Origin: Nematostella vectensis
Lineage: Eukaryota; Cnidaria; Anthozoa; Actiniaria; Edwardsiidae
Length of the DNA: 64,000 nt
Reading direction: 5' to 3'
Assembly: GCF_932526225.1 (NCBI RefSeq)
Contig: NC_064045.1
Span: 13,882,442 to 13,946,441, forward strand
In this document: positions 23,237 to 38,200 of the stretch, one piece after another
Numbering within the stretch: position 1 is the first letter of the stretch
Layout: the number at the start of each line of letters is the position of its first letter
Notes under the pieces: generated by a model
What the model was told of the DNA's origin: nothing
Database searches by the model: none
What the model saw: only the letters and a program-made list of their open reading frames with translations
Position numbers and translations under genes: made by a program

Positions 23237-26200
23237 ATGGAAAGTAAGTGTATTTGTTTTATACGCTTATTTTAGCTTGAAAACGATCAAGTCTGTTCAA
23301 GTCCTTTTAAATGGACGAAAGGCTGCCTTTCACACTTTTCTGTATTTCTCTTACAAATGGTGCTCTACTGAAGGTAAAACTGATTGATTACTGTAAGGAG
23401 TACGAAAAAATTAGAGGCAGTTAACTGAGTGCTCACAACCCAGGCACCTGTTAACTTTTATGTTTTTGTGATGACAACAGTGTTTGTGGCGAATTTTCAA
23501 ATTGCACCCAAATTTTACCTTTTTTAGAGGACAAATGGCAGCGATCGAAAGGAAAACCCTTCAAGCCAGCACACGAGGTGAGTATAACTGTAATTAGATA
23601 TTGCAATTCTTCTGTAAATAGCGGTACTATTGGGAGAGATAGGAAATAAAAATTTTTTACTCAATTTTTGCCAACAAATTCTGTCTTCTCAATTGTTAAG
23701 CTTTAAATCAACACAAGGTTGAAATAGTTGTATGAGACTCTGTGTAACAGACTAATTGCGCTGATGTTTCAAGCATTAGTCCTTTGTGCCAGCTATGTAT
23801 GTAGACTAGCTATATATGGTTGTATACGTAAACCACCTATTTTTTCTACAGCTTGTCTTTAGTTGTCTTTTTAGTTTTACCATCCTAATTGCTTAATTGC
23901 AATTATTTGAAAACGGTTTATTTACAGAAAAGTAATGTTGTTGGGTAACATTTTTAACATTAGCCCATTTTTCTTTTTCTCCAATGAAGGACTAAGGATC
24001 AAAATCTCAGTGAAAGCAATCTGTTGTCCTCAATTTTATAGACCACCAAAGCTTTTGTCCACTAGAGCTTATGTTCTTATTCTAGTATGTTTTTGATATT
24101 TGCAGCCTGTATCAGGGGTACCTGCTGCTAAAGAAGTGATCCCACCTGGCTATGAGGAATATCTTCTGCTGCTACAGCAAAGAAATAGGTCAGTCAGGGG
24201 GAGGCATTTCATGCTTTTCTTATCATAAGCTGTACAGTACCTATGAAAAACAATAACAGGGATTGAACAGAACTGAAAATAATTGTATCCAGCTTCTAGA
24301 TGGGACATGGACAAAAGAATGTTTGATAAGATAATTTTCTAAACAAAAGAATGTTTGATAACACGATGTTAATAAGGGCTAGAGAGATAAGAGCAGTTAG
24401 CCACATATACATATTACATAAAGTAAAATGATGGTTGAAGGCTTTCATAGAAAGTGCTCAATACTCGAAAGTAGAGCGGTGTATAGTGTTGGTTTGAGAA
24501 AAATACAAACTACATAGGTTTCCCTACAGGTCTGTTTCGTGGTTGCCCAGGGATGAGTGGGCAACCACGAAACAGACCTGTAGGGAGACCTATGTAGTTT
24601 GTATTTTTCTCAAACCAACACTATTACATAAAGTATATAAGCTGACTACTATACATAAAGTATATAAGCTGACTTCTATACATAAAGTATATAAGCTGAC
24701 TTCTATACATAAAGTATATGAGCTGACTACTGGCAGCTTTTTATTCTTTGTATTCTTTTCATATACTCCTGAAGTAAAGACACAAAAAAGAAAAAATGAA
24801 AACACTTCTGTATGCTGTTGTAAAATCAACACTTAAATGACAAAACACATATATATTTTTACATGCACAAAGATTTTTAGCAACAGCATATCCAGGAGTA
24901 ACAGGAGCAGACTCAAAAGAACCTTTCAATGCATTTTTTTCTTGTATTTTAGATGTCTCATATATTTACGGTATTTTTGGCCTGGGCCACCCCCCTGGCT
25001 ACGCCCCTGTCTAGCTCTCTGCAATTTTTGATACACACATGGCTTGTGCTTTGAAGATACAGCTCAATAATATTTTATTGTTATCCATATATAATACCAG
25101 ATAATACTACAGTACAGTTGCTAGTGATTGAACATTAAAGTCTCATACACAACTTTTTTCTTATGACTTAGGCTTTTAAAAAGGCTCAAAGAGAAAGATG
25201 AACAACAAATTGAAATAGAGAAAAAAGAGCAAGGATTCTCCATCTATGTAAATGGGGCCAATACTGGTATTGTTGGACCACCGGTCACTGCCTCACCCAA
25301 GAGTAGATGCACCTCAAGGCAAACCAAGACTGCAGGTATTGTATTATAATTCTGTGGTTAAACACCTTGATACTAATAATTAAATTAAAGTAGTGATATT
25401 TTATTTTAGATACTTACAGTGAGCGAAAGAGGGTGCTTCAGCAAGAACTGCAATATTTGGAGAGGGAAGCAGGGTAAATAAATATAGATGAATAAAGTAT
25501 AATTAGTAGGAACTATAATCACATTTCTTTGGGATTTTATTTATTTTTTGTTTTATATTGACAGATTTATTGGAAAAATAATAGCAATTTTTTTGCACAG
25601 TGGGTTTTCCAGACTTTGTTCAATTTCAAGCTTTTGGATAAACCTAAGGTTTTAACATAATGAAATTACACTAATAATGTTCTAAATTTTAAAGCAAAAT
25701 ACACACAAAACAATAATGTTGGAAAGGTTTTTGTCTTATTTTGAAGCTAATGTTAAAAATATTAATCTAAGTATTTTTTTTAGTGAACTGAGAGTGAAAA
25801 CTGCTCCTGATCAAACAGTTTCTGCTGCAAGGAAAGGGTGGGACCCTGTAAGTACCTAAAGACACTTCACCACTTAGATTACACCTGCTAGCAAAGGTCT
25901 CTCAATGTGACTATAAACAAGGCTGTGTGCATTCTCAATTATGTCTCAGTCATTACAAAAATAATTGGTCTATTTACTTTTCAGGGGGCTCTTCAGATAA
26001 AGACAGAAAAAGGGCCAAGGGTCAAGATCAGGGCACCAGGTATTACTTCCTCATTAATGTCTTCAATGTTTAGTCCAGTACAGAGCACCAGAGTGTGTTA
26101 ATGTCTTCAATGTTTAGTCCAGTACAGGGCACCAGGTATTACTCCCTCACCTTCTTGGTGTGTTGATGTCTTCATCTATGCTTAGTTCAGTAAGAAACGT

Positions 26201-29200
26201 CAGAGGTCAGCATGACCAAAGACCAGTGTGTTGTTGAACCAGAGTAGTGAGCAGATTCTTGCTGCAGACTGAGGGGTATCTTGTTCAATAACTCTTTTGC
26301 TCCTAGGGCATATGCTCAAAATATCAGCGCATATGTACTCTGTTTAACTTTTTTATTTGTTTATAGCTTCCTTTGTCATTTGACTGATCTAGCATTCATT
26401 ATTATACTCCTTTATTGTTGAGATAATTATATGAGCTTGTAAAAGCTAAGCACAGCTTGTATACTGTAAATCGCCAATTTTAACTTCTTACAAATTATAG
26501 GAAAACTATCTGGGAAATATAGTGAAGACTTTGAGTCTTTAGCTATTGAAGATGATGATGAGGATGATGGTAGTGATAATGATGATGATGATTATCTTGT
26601 GGCATCTGGTAACATGAGCTCAGATGATGAAGATGAAGAACCAGATGAATTGACTCTCAGTTTTAATGATGTAGAGGTGAGTAGAATTATAGATCATAAT
26701 AATGTAAAGGTATACAGAATTCAATGGCATACAGTACGGTACAGTATTTTTAAAATGACATACACAATTCTATTTTCATGCCAAATTCATAACGTACTGG
26801 ATTAAAGGGCATACTCGATAGCCTGAACCATAGATAACTTCACCATCCTTCTTTCTCGAAGTGATTTCTCTTTGACAGGACAAAACAAAAAAGTCCATAG
26901 CAAAATAACTTAAGAACTGTATGCAGAACTAATATTTGAATACACTAATCTAACGCTCTTTGTTGCAGACTTTAAGAAAATCTCTAGAAGCTGATCAGAG
27001 CATAAGACAAAGCATTGAGGCAGCAAAAATGGTAAATTGTAATTTAAGAACAAGGGTGTAATGGGTGCAAAGTTGTAAATGTGTAAAGTACTTATCCTTA
27101 ACCTAATGTAGAGCTCTACTAACACTCAAACTTGGCTGCATTTTTTACAAGGCTGGATCATTAGCCGAGTGCTTAGAAAGTTACAGTATGTGGGTCTCCA
27201 ACTTGTAAAAGTGTTTCAGTGGGAGCAGGTTGTCCATTACCTCCCCTGGGCACTCCCCTCCCCTTTCCTGCCAAAATGTTGCTCATTTCTTATTGAAGGA
27301 TCAACAAATATTACCTTTTTTGACATGACGGAAAAACATGATGTGACGCTTTAAGTAAGTCTATTTCACATCGAAAAAGGCGAAGAATTTCTCTGAGTAC
27401 TTAGTACAACTTATAGCAAACAAAATATCAAGTGTGACCTTTTTTAAATTGATATGGCTTTTTGTAAAGTGTCATTGAAATTTGAGCTTTTCGTCCCCGA
27501 GCTGATACACAGGGCAATGACTATCAAGGAAAAATTATCTTAAAAAGCCAAAATCTGGTTAAGTGCACTTCAGCCTCACGTTATTTGTGTTTTTAAAATC
27601 AGTCTGTAATACAAGGAACCTATAGCCACTGAAGAAATTGTGTCTTATTTCTATGTATTCTGGAATTGCATGTTTTCCAGGTTTTTCTGTCAAGTCACCT
27701 TTTTCCTTATATATGTTACCCTGCGCACCCCAGGATACACACCTGCTTCCAGTATATGTCATTGATTGATTAGGTAGACTATTGTTCAAATAGTTAAATT
27801 TTGATCTTTCATATTACAGAGAATTCAATATGAGAAAGAAGCAGGGGAAAGTGGTTCTGAGGAGGAGGAAGATGAAATTGAAGAAGAGCTAGAATTGGCC
27901 AAAGAGAGTTTAAACCTCCATGATAGCTACAATATTGAAAACCTACCACAACTTAGGCCCATTGGTGCCGCAGCCACAACTAGTACTGCACCATCAAATA
28001 GTAAATGTGGAAGAGAGAATGATATCTCCATATCACAAGAAGACTCTTCTAGCTTTATCAAGGAGGAAAAGAAAGGGCGCAAATCATCAAGTACTAAAAG
28101 AAAGGATAGTGATAGCATACCCATTACGATGTCACAAGAAGGCTTGTCTATGAATTCAGTTAAGGAGGCCAAAAAGGATAATGATAGCATTGTTACAGGC
28201 CCTGTGGTTATGCCTGGTGCAGATCCTACAGTGATGTCTCCTGGGACTGTTCTCAGGGAGAAAACATTTGTCAAGGAATCTGGTAAGAAGAAGGAGAAAC
28301 ACCCTTATGGTCCTGATGAAGATTTGATTGTTCTCAGCTTCTCGTCCACGGCAAGTGAGTAGCAAGTTTTCCCATATAATATCAATGTTTTTTAATATTG
28401 AGATGCCTATATTTCAAATAAGGTCCAGCCAAGAATCTACTTATAACACACATTAGTACTGTTAGGTTCTTTGGCATAAAGAGCTGGTAATCCAGCCTAG
28501 GGTAATGTTAAAATTAAAAGTTAAACAATTTTAATAGTAACTCAGTCACATTAGAGCTTTCTTGTAACTGTTTGAAGTTGACCATTTTCACAACCATCTC
28601 GTGTGTTCCTTTATTCTTAGAACTACACTATATTGCCAATTACCATTTGCACTGACAATAGTTTTGAAGTATTTGCAGATATCTGCACTGTATTTTCCCC
28701 ATACTGTTATTTAGTCAATGCTTGTTATTTTGCTTTTTTATAATGCTGTAGATTATTGTAAAACTTTAGAATTATTATAATTGACCTACAGTACACTATA
28801 TACAGTATCAATAATTATCTAATGCTCATCTTGCAGAGAAAAAGAAAGAGCGAGTGCTGTCAGCTTCAAGGTAAGTAATCTTTTTGTACTAAAATACATG
28901 TTATTATTCTTGTTATAGTTAAAAAATAAAATATTATTTGCGTGCCTTCATTGAGTTTTGAATTTAAAATTCACAGAATTATATATAAACTCTAGAAAGC
29001 TTATACAGAGATGGCAAATGTTTTTTTGTCTATTACAGAAGAAAACAAGGGGCTGAGGATGTGATTTTAACAAAAGAGAATCCAATTCCTTTCATAGACA
29101 ATCCCAAAAGGTACAGTGTACTACTTCTTTTTCTAATAAAAACCAAGGCAAAAGTTTGATGAAGTGATTCTGTTAGTGTGGCCAAGTCTTTGTTGAGCAT

Positions 29201-32200
29201 TTTTTTTTTATTTAGTTGCAATGGAACAACAACCTTAGTATCAAATCCACATTCAAGTACTCAAGCCACTCAAGAACTAAAATCTGGTAAGTCTGGGGCC
29301 GGTTGCACAAAGCTTGGTAAGTCTTATCCATCTTATCCAGCCCATAAAACGTATCCAAGTGGCGTGATTTGGTTGCACAAAGCCCGAATAAAAGTTATCC
29401 AGCAGTTAAAGTTACAGTATCACGATGATAGAGGTCGGATAAAATCTTATCCACCGAATAAATGTGAAAAAAACAAAATGGCGTCTTGCTTTTTAATTTA
29501 TTGTTAGAATTTAGATTAATTTAAGACGCAGTGCAAGTTGAAACACATGCAAACGACGAATTTTACAGTTGGTAGATTTACAATAAACTACGATCTTATA
29601 TGCAGCTCTGGCAGGACTGGAATCAAACTGTTCTGTCTAGAAATGTGACTCCCAAAGATAGGAAGAAGCTAAACACTATCCCCTGTGATCATTCCATGAT
29701 TTCCATGTGCTTTGCCTCGAAAAACTGTTTGGTTTCTGGCACTTTTTGAAGCTCTTGCTTTCTCCGCCATTTTTTTTAAGGAAAACATTGTGCGCTTTGC
29801 ATATTTACCATTGAAACGGGAAGCCATTTAGTGATGGCTATTCAGCGGATACATAGTTATCCAGCATTTTATCCATGCTTTGTGCAATGCTGTTTTATCC
29901 GCAAGATAACTATCCACTGGATAAGTATTTTATCCGGTGGGTAGCCCCTATTCAGTGGATAACTTATTCAGGCTTGGTGGTTTTACCCGTTGTGTGCATA
30001 GTTTTACAGTATGTATGGTAAATGGGCTCAGCTACTGTAGTTACCCATAAAAGTCCAACACATCACCCCTTATTTGGTGAACAGCAATACTCAATATTAT
30101 ATCAGCAGTTGATCTTATTCACTGTAAATTGTGAATGTTTTTAGCCTCATACATAGTACCAATTTCTACTCTAGTACCTAGCAGTAAAAGAAGTCGTCCT
30201 TTGTCTGCTACAAGAAGAACCTCTCCTAACATGGTTACCAAGCCAGAAGACAACGTGGATGAAGTACTCAAAGCGATGCAAGAGGAAAACAAGGAGATAG
30301 GTGAAGTTCGCTAAATACTGTACAAAGTGGCTTTTTCACTGTAGTTGGTACTGTCAGTATACATGCCATGTATTGGTGACATTATTTTAAGCATTTCACA
30401 CAATTTTTATATCTTGCTCAGACCATTATACCTTCTCTTTCAGAGTCTGTCAAGAGCAGATTTCACACAGCACCTGAGAAATCACAGGTATAAAATGAAA
30501 TTGCAGATTCATGTTTTTTACATACTTCATTAACACCACCAAATTAATAGATAACTTCCAGAGTTTGGTGACTGATTGGTGTAAGAGTTCTAACATTGAT
30601 GTTTTAGAATAATGTTTTAGATTGTGCAGCAAGGGTGTGTTTCAATAATTAAATACAGTACCCGTTCTCTGTATTTACTGGTAGTTTCTGATGTACTCTA
30701 TTACTGTAAGAATCCTAGTACCCGATGATGTACCTATACTTTACTATATATCAACCCATGAAATATAGCAATCATGAGAGAACATCTCTTCCATTCTTTG
30801 TAATTACTGGTAGTTACTGATGTACTCTATTACTGTAAGAATCCTAGTACCCGATGATGTACCTATACTTTACTATATATCAACCCATGAAATATAGCAA
30901 TCATGAGAGAACATCTCTTCCATTCTTTGTAATTACTGGTAGTTACTGATGTACTCTATTACTGTAAGAATCCTAGTACCCGATGATGTACCTATACTTT
31001 ACTATATACCAACCCATGAAATATAGCAATCATGAGAGATCATCTCTTCCATTCTTTGTAATTACTGGTAGTTACTGATGTACTCTATTACTGTAAGAAT
31101 CCTAGTATTAACACATACGTTTTCATTAAAAGGGGCAAGGGCAAAGTAATTTTTTTAAATGATTTTTCATCATCATCATCCTTTGGCCTCATATGGCTTG
31201 CACAATTAATCTCCTGACTCTATGGTCTGGAGATCCAGAGGGATCCCTGTTGCCCTGGACAGATGGAATCACTGAATAATGGCTTGCTGGACTGCATGGG
31301 GAGCTGAGCCAGGGTCAGATCAGATAGGAGACAACCACACCTGTTACACAGAATCAAATACTAGTTACTTTGTTTGTGTTCTTTTTAGCGCAAACCTCTG
31401 GCCTCTCCAATGTCGGCTAGACCTCAGTCAATTGGACCTTGTGAGACGGACATGACGATAGACATGGTGACTGAGAAAGTCAGAAATATGGACCCAAGGT
31501 AAACTGTTCCCTTGAAAATATGGACCCAAGGTAAACTGTTCCCTTGATAATTTGGACCCAAGGTATACCGTTCCTTTGATAATATAGACCCAAGGTAAAC
31601 TGTTCCCTTGATAATATGGACCCAAGGTAAACTGTTCCCTTGATAATATGGACCCAAGTTAAACTGTCCCCTTGATAATATGGACCCAAGGTAAAATACA
31701 TGGACTCAAGGTAAACTGTTCCCTTAATAATATGGACCCAAGGTAAACTGTTCCCTTGATTATATGGACCCAAGGTTAACTGTTCCCTTGATAATATGGA
31801 CCCAAGGTAAAAACTGTTCTCTTGATAATATGGACCCAAGGTAAAGAACATAGACCCAAGGTAAACTGTTCTCTTGATAATATGTACCCAAGGTTAACTG
31901 TTCCCTTGAAAATATGGACCCAACGTAAACTGTTCCCTTGATAATATGGACCCAAGATAAACTGTTCCTTTGATAATATGGACCCAAGATAAACTGTTAC
32001 TTTGATAATATGGACCCAAGATAAACTGTTCCTTTGATAATATGGACCCAACGTAAACTTCACAGAGCCAAGGTAAACTACATGGTCCAAAGGTAAACTG
32101 TTCCTTTGAAAACTTGTATACTAGGTAAACTGTACCTTTGATAACATGGACACAAGGTGAACTTTTCCTTTGATAAAAGGTTTCAGCTTAGTGATTCACT

Positions 32201-35200
32201 GTACCATAAAATTTATAATTCAAGACACTGTATACTGTATTATGCAGGAAATAAAGCATTGTGTGTGCCTTCATGGTGCAAAAGAAAAACAAGCTTTTTG
32301 TTTTGGATAATTTCAAGAGCAGATCAGTGTAGCACAAGACCAAAGGTCACGTTTGCCATAATTCAAATAACTGATAATGCACCAACTCTTTATATGAGGT
32401 AGCATAAACACTTGCTAGAAGAGCTAGTGCATAGTGTGCTTACTATCTCAATTACTTTATAACACTAGGCAACAACAGCAGTTGATCAGCTTGCTGTCTA
32501 AGCTAGAGCTTAAGGAGCCACCATACAAGATGTCCAGCCCAACCCCCTCCCCCAGGGGATCACCCATCAAAGCTACAGTACCCTTTGGGCAGATTGGTGA
32601 CGGCAGCCCAACGGCAATAGAAAGGAGCATAACACCTATACAGGTACATCGTTTCTTAAAACCAATAATAAGGCTTTTTAATGGCGAAACCTATACTTGC
32701 CTTTTTGGGCATTGGGCATTATTTAGGAAATACACATTTTGGATATAATTTCCACCAACAGACCCAGAATATTCTTTAAAAAGCGTTTATTTATTTTATC
32801 AGCAATTTCTTTGCAGTTATCTGAAGAAACGTTATCAAAAATTGAATAGTAAGTGTAAGTGTAAGTTACCGCCCTCAGTGACAGGACTTACTAACAATAC
32901 ACATACAGTAAAGGGCCACTTGATTTAGAGCAGCATGGCTCAAGCTAAACAGGGTAAGGTTCTACAAATAGACGCATGATCCCATAGCGTTTTTATTGGT
33001 TTCAGACGTCCAGTTTTAGTTATGATCCTGAGTCAGCTCCAGAAGAAGGAATTGATGTGAACATTGAGATCAACTCTAACTGGGGTCACCCTGACACACT
33101 TGGAATTACCGAGGTAAGTGTCTTTACTTTTAAAGTACATTTAAACCAGTTCATCCAATACATAATGGACATTCTCTCGGGCAAAACTCTCTAGAATTGC
33201 CCCACTTATACACATGAAGTATATGGATCACTATAGCGGATGTAGTTTTGCTAAACAACAAATCACTAAATAATATCACACATTGATTAATTTTGTTTTT
33301 AATTTGAACAACTTCCACGTTTCCTGAAGTTCCAATATTTCAAAATTCCCCAAGGACTCCATTTTGGTTTTTCAACTCGAGCAGTTCACCTTGCATCCTA
33401 TACCCCTCCCCCCTTAACCCTGTCCTTTCTCAATTAACTGTTTGCTTGTATAAGCTTGTAGGAACAGCCTTACTAAACGGTCTTCAAATATGGTAATTTG
33501 GCAAAAAATAAAACAGCTGTAAATAAACTCCGACCTGCCTAACCATAGCCCAGAAGCCCCATTATTTGAAAAAAAAATGTATGTCCTTTCTGTCTTCATT
33601 TCCTACCAAAACCTACCAATTTCACTTGACAATGCAATATGAATTTCAACAACCAGATTCAGTTCTTTGACTTGGAGGGCAGGCAGATTGTTTATGATGA
33701 GAGCAACATCTCGCTGTCCGGTCACGTGGGTGAGAAGGGCAAGCTGGGTAATCTCGCTAACGGGAAGACCAAGGTATGTGAACTGTAGACCTTTTATATT
33801 CCCAAACATAAAGGGGCACTTTCTCTGACAGAGATTTAGTGTTATCTCAGAGAGCACATAAATAGTCTAGGGGGGCTCGCAGTCATGGTATCATTTATAA
33901 AAAGAATAGTATCCTTCAATAGAAAATTACCCATTTTTTAGCCATAAGGGATGGTGCGCATGTATCATGTACACTCCTCTTGGTGCGCAACTGCCATATA
34001 TATATTGTATTTATTTTAACCATGTGAGTGCAATTATGTACATGTATTATTTATTTTAACCATGTCAGTGCAATTATGTACATGTATTATTTATTTTAAC
34101 CATGTGAGTGTAATTATGTACATGTATTATTTATTTTAACCATGTCAGTGCAATTATGTACATGTATTATTTATTTTAACCATGTGAGTGCAATTATGTA
34201 CATGTATTATTTATTTTAACCATGTGAGTGCAATTATGTACATGTATTATTTATTTTAACCATGTGAGTGCAATTATGTACATGTATTATTTATTTTAAC
34301 CATGTCAGTGCAATTATGTACATGTATTTATTTTAACCATGTGAGTGCAATTATGTACATTTATTATTTATTTTAACCATGTGAGTGTAATTATGTACAT
34401 GTATTATTTATTTTAACCATGTGAGTGCAATTATGTACATGTATTTTTTTTAACCATGTGAGTGCAATTATGTACATGTATTATTTATTTTAACCATGTC
34501 AGTGCAATTATGTACATGTATTTATTTTAACCATGTGAGTGCAATTATGTACATGTATTTATTTTAACCATGTGAGTGCAATTATGTACATTTATTATTT
34601 ATTTTAACCATGTGAGTGTAATTATGTACATGTATTATTTATTTTAACCATGTCAGTGCAATTATGTACATGTATTTTTTTTAACCATGTGAGTGCAATT
34701 ATGTACATGTATTATTTACTTTAACCATGTGAGTGCAATTATGTACATGTATTATTTATTTTAACCATGTCAGTGCAATTATGTACATGTATTATTTATT
34801 TTAACCATGTCAGTGCAATTATGTACATGTATTTATTTTAACCATGTGAGTGCAATTATGTACATGTATTATTTATTTTAACCATGTCAGTGCAATTATG
34901 TACATGTATTATTTATTTTAACCATGTCAGTGCAATTATGTACATGTATTTATTTTAACCATGTGAGTGCAATTATGTACATGTATTATTTATTTTAACC
35001 ATGTGAGTGCAATTATGTACATGTATTATTTATTTTAATCATGTGAGTGCAATTATGTACATGTATTATTTATTTTAACCATGTGAGTGTAATTATGTAC
35101 ATGTATTATTTATTTTAACCATGTCAGTGCAATTATGTACATGTATTTTTTTTAACCATGTGAGTGCAATTATGTACATGTATTATTTACTTTAACCATG

Positions 35201-38200
35201 TGAGTGCAATTATGTACATGTATTATTTATTTTAACCATGTCAGTGCAATTATGTACATGTATTTTTTTTAACCATGTGAGTGCAATTATGTACATGTAT
35301 TATTTATTTTAACCATGTCAGTGCAATTATGTACATGTATTATTTATTTTAATCATGTGAGTGCAATTATGTACATGTATTATTTATTTTAACCATGTGA
35401 GTGCAATTATGTACATGTATTATTTATTTTAACCATGTGAGTGCAATTATGTACATGTATTTATTTTAACCATGTGAGTGCAATTATGTACATGTATTAT
35501 TTATTTTAACCATGTCAGTGCAATTATGTACATGTATTTTTTTTAACCATGTGAGTGCAATTATGTACATGTATTATTTACTTTAACCATGTGAGTGCAA
35601 TTATGTACATGTATTATTTATTTTAACCATGTGAGTGCAATTATGTACATGTATTATTTATTTTAACCATGTCAGTGCAATTATGTACATGTATTTTTTA
35701 ACCATGTGAGTGCAATTATGTACATGTATTATTTATTTTAACCATGTGAGTGCAATTATGTACATGTATTATTTATTTTAACCATGTCAGTGCAATTATG
35801 TACATGTATTATTTATTTTAACCATGTCAGTGCAATTATGTACATGTATTTTTTTTAACCATGTGAGTGCAATTATGTACATGTATTATTTACTTTAACC
35901 ATGTGAGTGCAATTATGTACATGTATTATTTATTTTAACCATGTCAGTGCAATTATGTACATGTATTATTTATTTTAACCATGTCAGTGCAATTATGTAC
36001 ATGTATTTTTTTAACCATGTGAGTGCAATTATGTACATGTATTATTTATTTTAACCATGTGAGTGCAATTATGTACATGTATTATTTATTTTAACCATGT
36101 GAGTGCAATTATGTACATGTATTATTTATTTTAACCATGTGAGTGCAATTATGTACATGTATTTTTTTTAACCATGTGAGTGCAATTATGTACATGTATT
36201 ATTTATTTTAACCATGTGAGTGCAATTATGTACATGTATTATTTATTTTAACCATGTGAGTGCAATTATGTACATGTATTATTTATTTTAACCATGTGAG
36301 TGCAATTATGTACATGTATTGTTTATTTTAACCATGTGAGTGCAATTATGTACATGTATTATTTATTTTAACCATGTGAGGGCAATTATGTACATGTATT
36401 ATTTATTTTAATCATGTGAGTGCAATTATGTACATGTATTATTTATTTTAACCATGTGAGTGCAATTATGTACATGTATTATTTATTTTAACCATGTGAG
36501 TGCAATTATGTACATATATTGTATTTATTTTAACCATGTGAGTGCAATTATGTACATATATTGTATTTATTTTAACCATGTGAGTGCAATTATGTACATT
36601 TATTATTTATTTTAACCATGTGAGTGTAATTATGTACATGTATTATTTATTTTAACCATGTCAGTGCAATTATGTACATGTATTATTTATTTTAACCATG
36701 TCAGTGCAATTATGTACATGTATTATTTATTTTAACCATGTCAGTGCAATTATGTACATGTATTATTTATTTTAATCATGTGAGTGCAATTATGTACATG
36801 TATTATTTATTTTAACCATGTGAGTGCAATTATGTACATGTATTATTTATTTTAACCATGTGAGTGCAATTATGTACATGTATTTATTTTAACCATGTGA
36901 GTGCAATTATGTACATGTATTATTTATTTTAACCATGTGAGTGCAATTATGTACATGTATTATTTATTTTAACCATGTGAGTGCAATTATGTACATGTAT
37001 TATTTATTTTAACCATGTCAGTGCAATTATGTACATGTATTTTTTTTAACCATGTGAGTGCAATTATGTACATGTATTATTTATTTTAACCATGTGAGTG
37101 CAATTATGTACATGTATTATTTATTTTAACCATGTGAGTGCAATTATGTACATGTATTATTTATTTTAACCATGTCAGTGCAATTATGTACATGTATTTT
37201 TTATAACCATGTGAGTGCAATTATGTACATGTATTATTTACTTTAACCATGTGAGTGCAATTATGTACATGTATTATTTATTTTAACCATGTGAGTGCAA
37301 TTATGTACATGTATTATTTATTTTAACCATGTCAGTGCAATTATGTACATGTATTTTTTTTAACCATGTGAGTGCAATTATGTACATGTATTATTTATTT
37401 TAACCATGTGAGTGCAATTATGTACATGTATTATTTATTTTAACCATGTGAGTGCAATTATGTACATGTATTGTTTATTTTAACCATGTCAGTGCAATTA
37501 TGTACATGTATTTTTTTTAACCATGTGAGGGCAATTATGTACATGTATTATTTATTTTAACCATGTGAGTGCAATTATGTACATGTATTATTTATTTTAA
37601 CCATGTGAGTGCAATTATGTACATGTATTATTTATTTTAACCATGTGAGTGCAATTATGTACATGTATTATTTATTTTAACCATGTGAGTGCAATTATGT
37701 ACATATATTGTATTTATTTTAACCATGTGAGTGCAATTATGTACATATATTGTATTTATTTTAACCATGTGAGTGCAATTATGTACATTTATTATTTATT
37801 TTAACCATGTGAGTGTAATTATGTACATGTATTATTTATTTTAACCATGTGAGTGCAATTATGTACATGTATTATTTATTTTAACCATGTGAGTGCAATT
37901 ATGTACATGTATTATTTATTTTAACCATGTGAGTGCAATTATGTACATGTATTATTTATTTTAACCATGTGAGTGCAATTATGTACATGTATTGTTTATT
38001 TTAACCATGTGAGTGCAATTATGTACATGTATTATTTACTTTAACCATGTGAGTGCAATTATGTACATGTATTATTTATTTTAACCATGTCAGTGCAATT
38101 ATGTACATGTATTATTTATTTTAACCATGTCAGTGCAATTATGTACATGTATTTTTTTAACCATGTGAGTGCAATTATGTACATGTATTATTTATTTTAA

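Larger units (their letters stand above)
23237..32643 (+). other. KATNIP: KATNIP exons 1-17: N-terminal coiled-coil-like, acidic and low-complexity region
   Basis: Exons: 23237-23243, 23528-23577, 24106-24188, 25172-25335, 25410-25473, 25784-25847, 25985-26039, 26501-26676, 26969-27031, 27820-28354, 28837-28870, 29039-29110, 29216-29286, 30145-30300, 30444-30487, 31389-31498, 32469-32643. Exon 3-4 encodes [14 protein letters not shown] and the family block [16 protein letters not shown]. Exon 8 is an Asp/Glu run. Exon 10 (535 bp) is Ser/Lys/Glu-rich. Exon 17 encodes [19 protein letters not shown], conserved in the family as I remember it. Introns without separate entries hold nothing I recognise. 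Confidence 0.9.

Noticed and set aside
27330-27450. Similarity between 27.33-27.45 kb and 61.15-61.22 kb (ATGACGGAAAAAC / ATTTCACATC / GTACTTAG blocks)
   Set aside because: It probably reflects a diverged dispersed repeat, but the ends cannot be defined, so it is not annotated as a feature.
31424-32090. Several minus-strand frames rich in GPYYQGNSL
   Set aside because: They are antisense readings of the exon 16 donor array.
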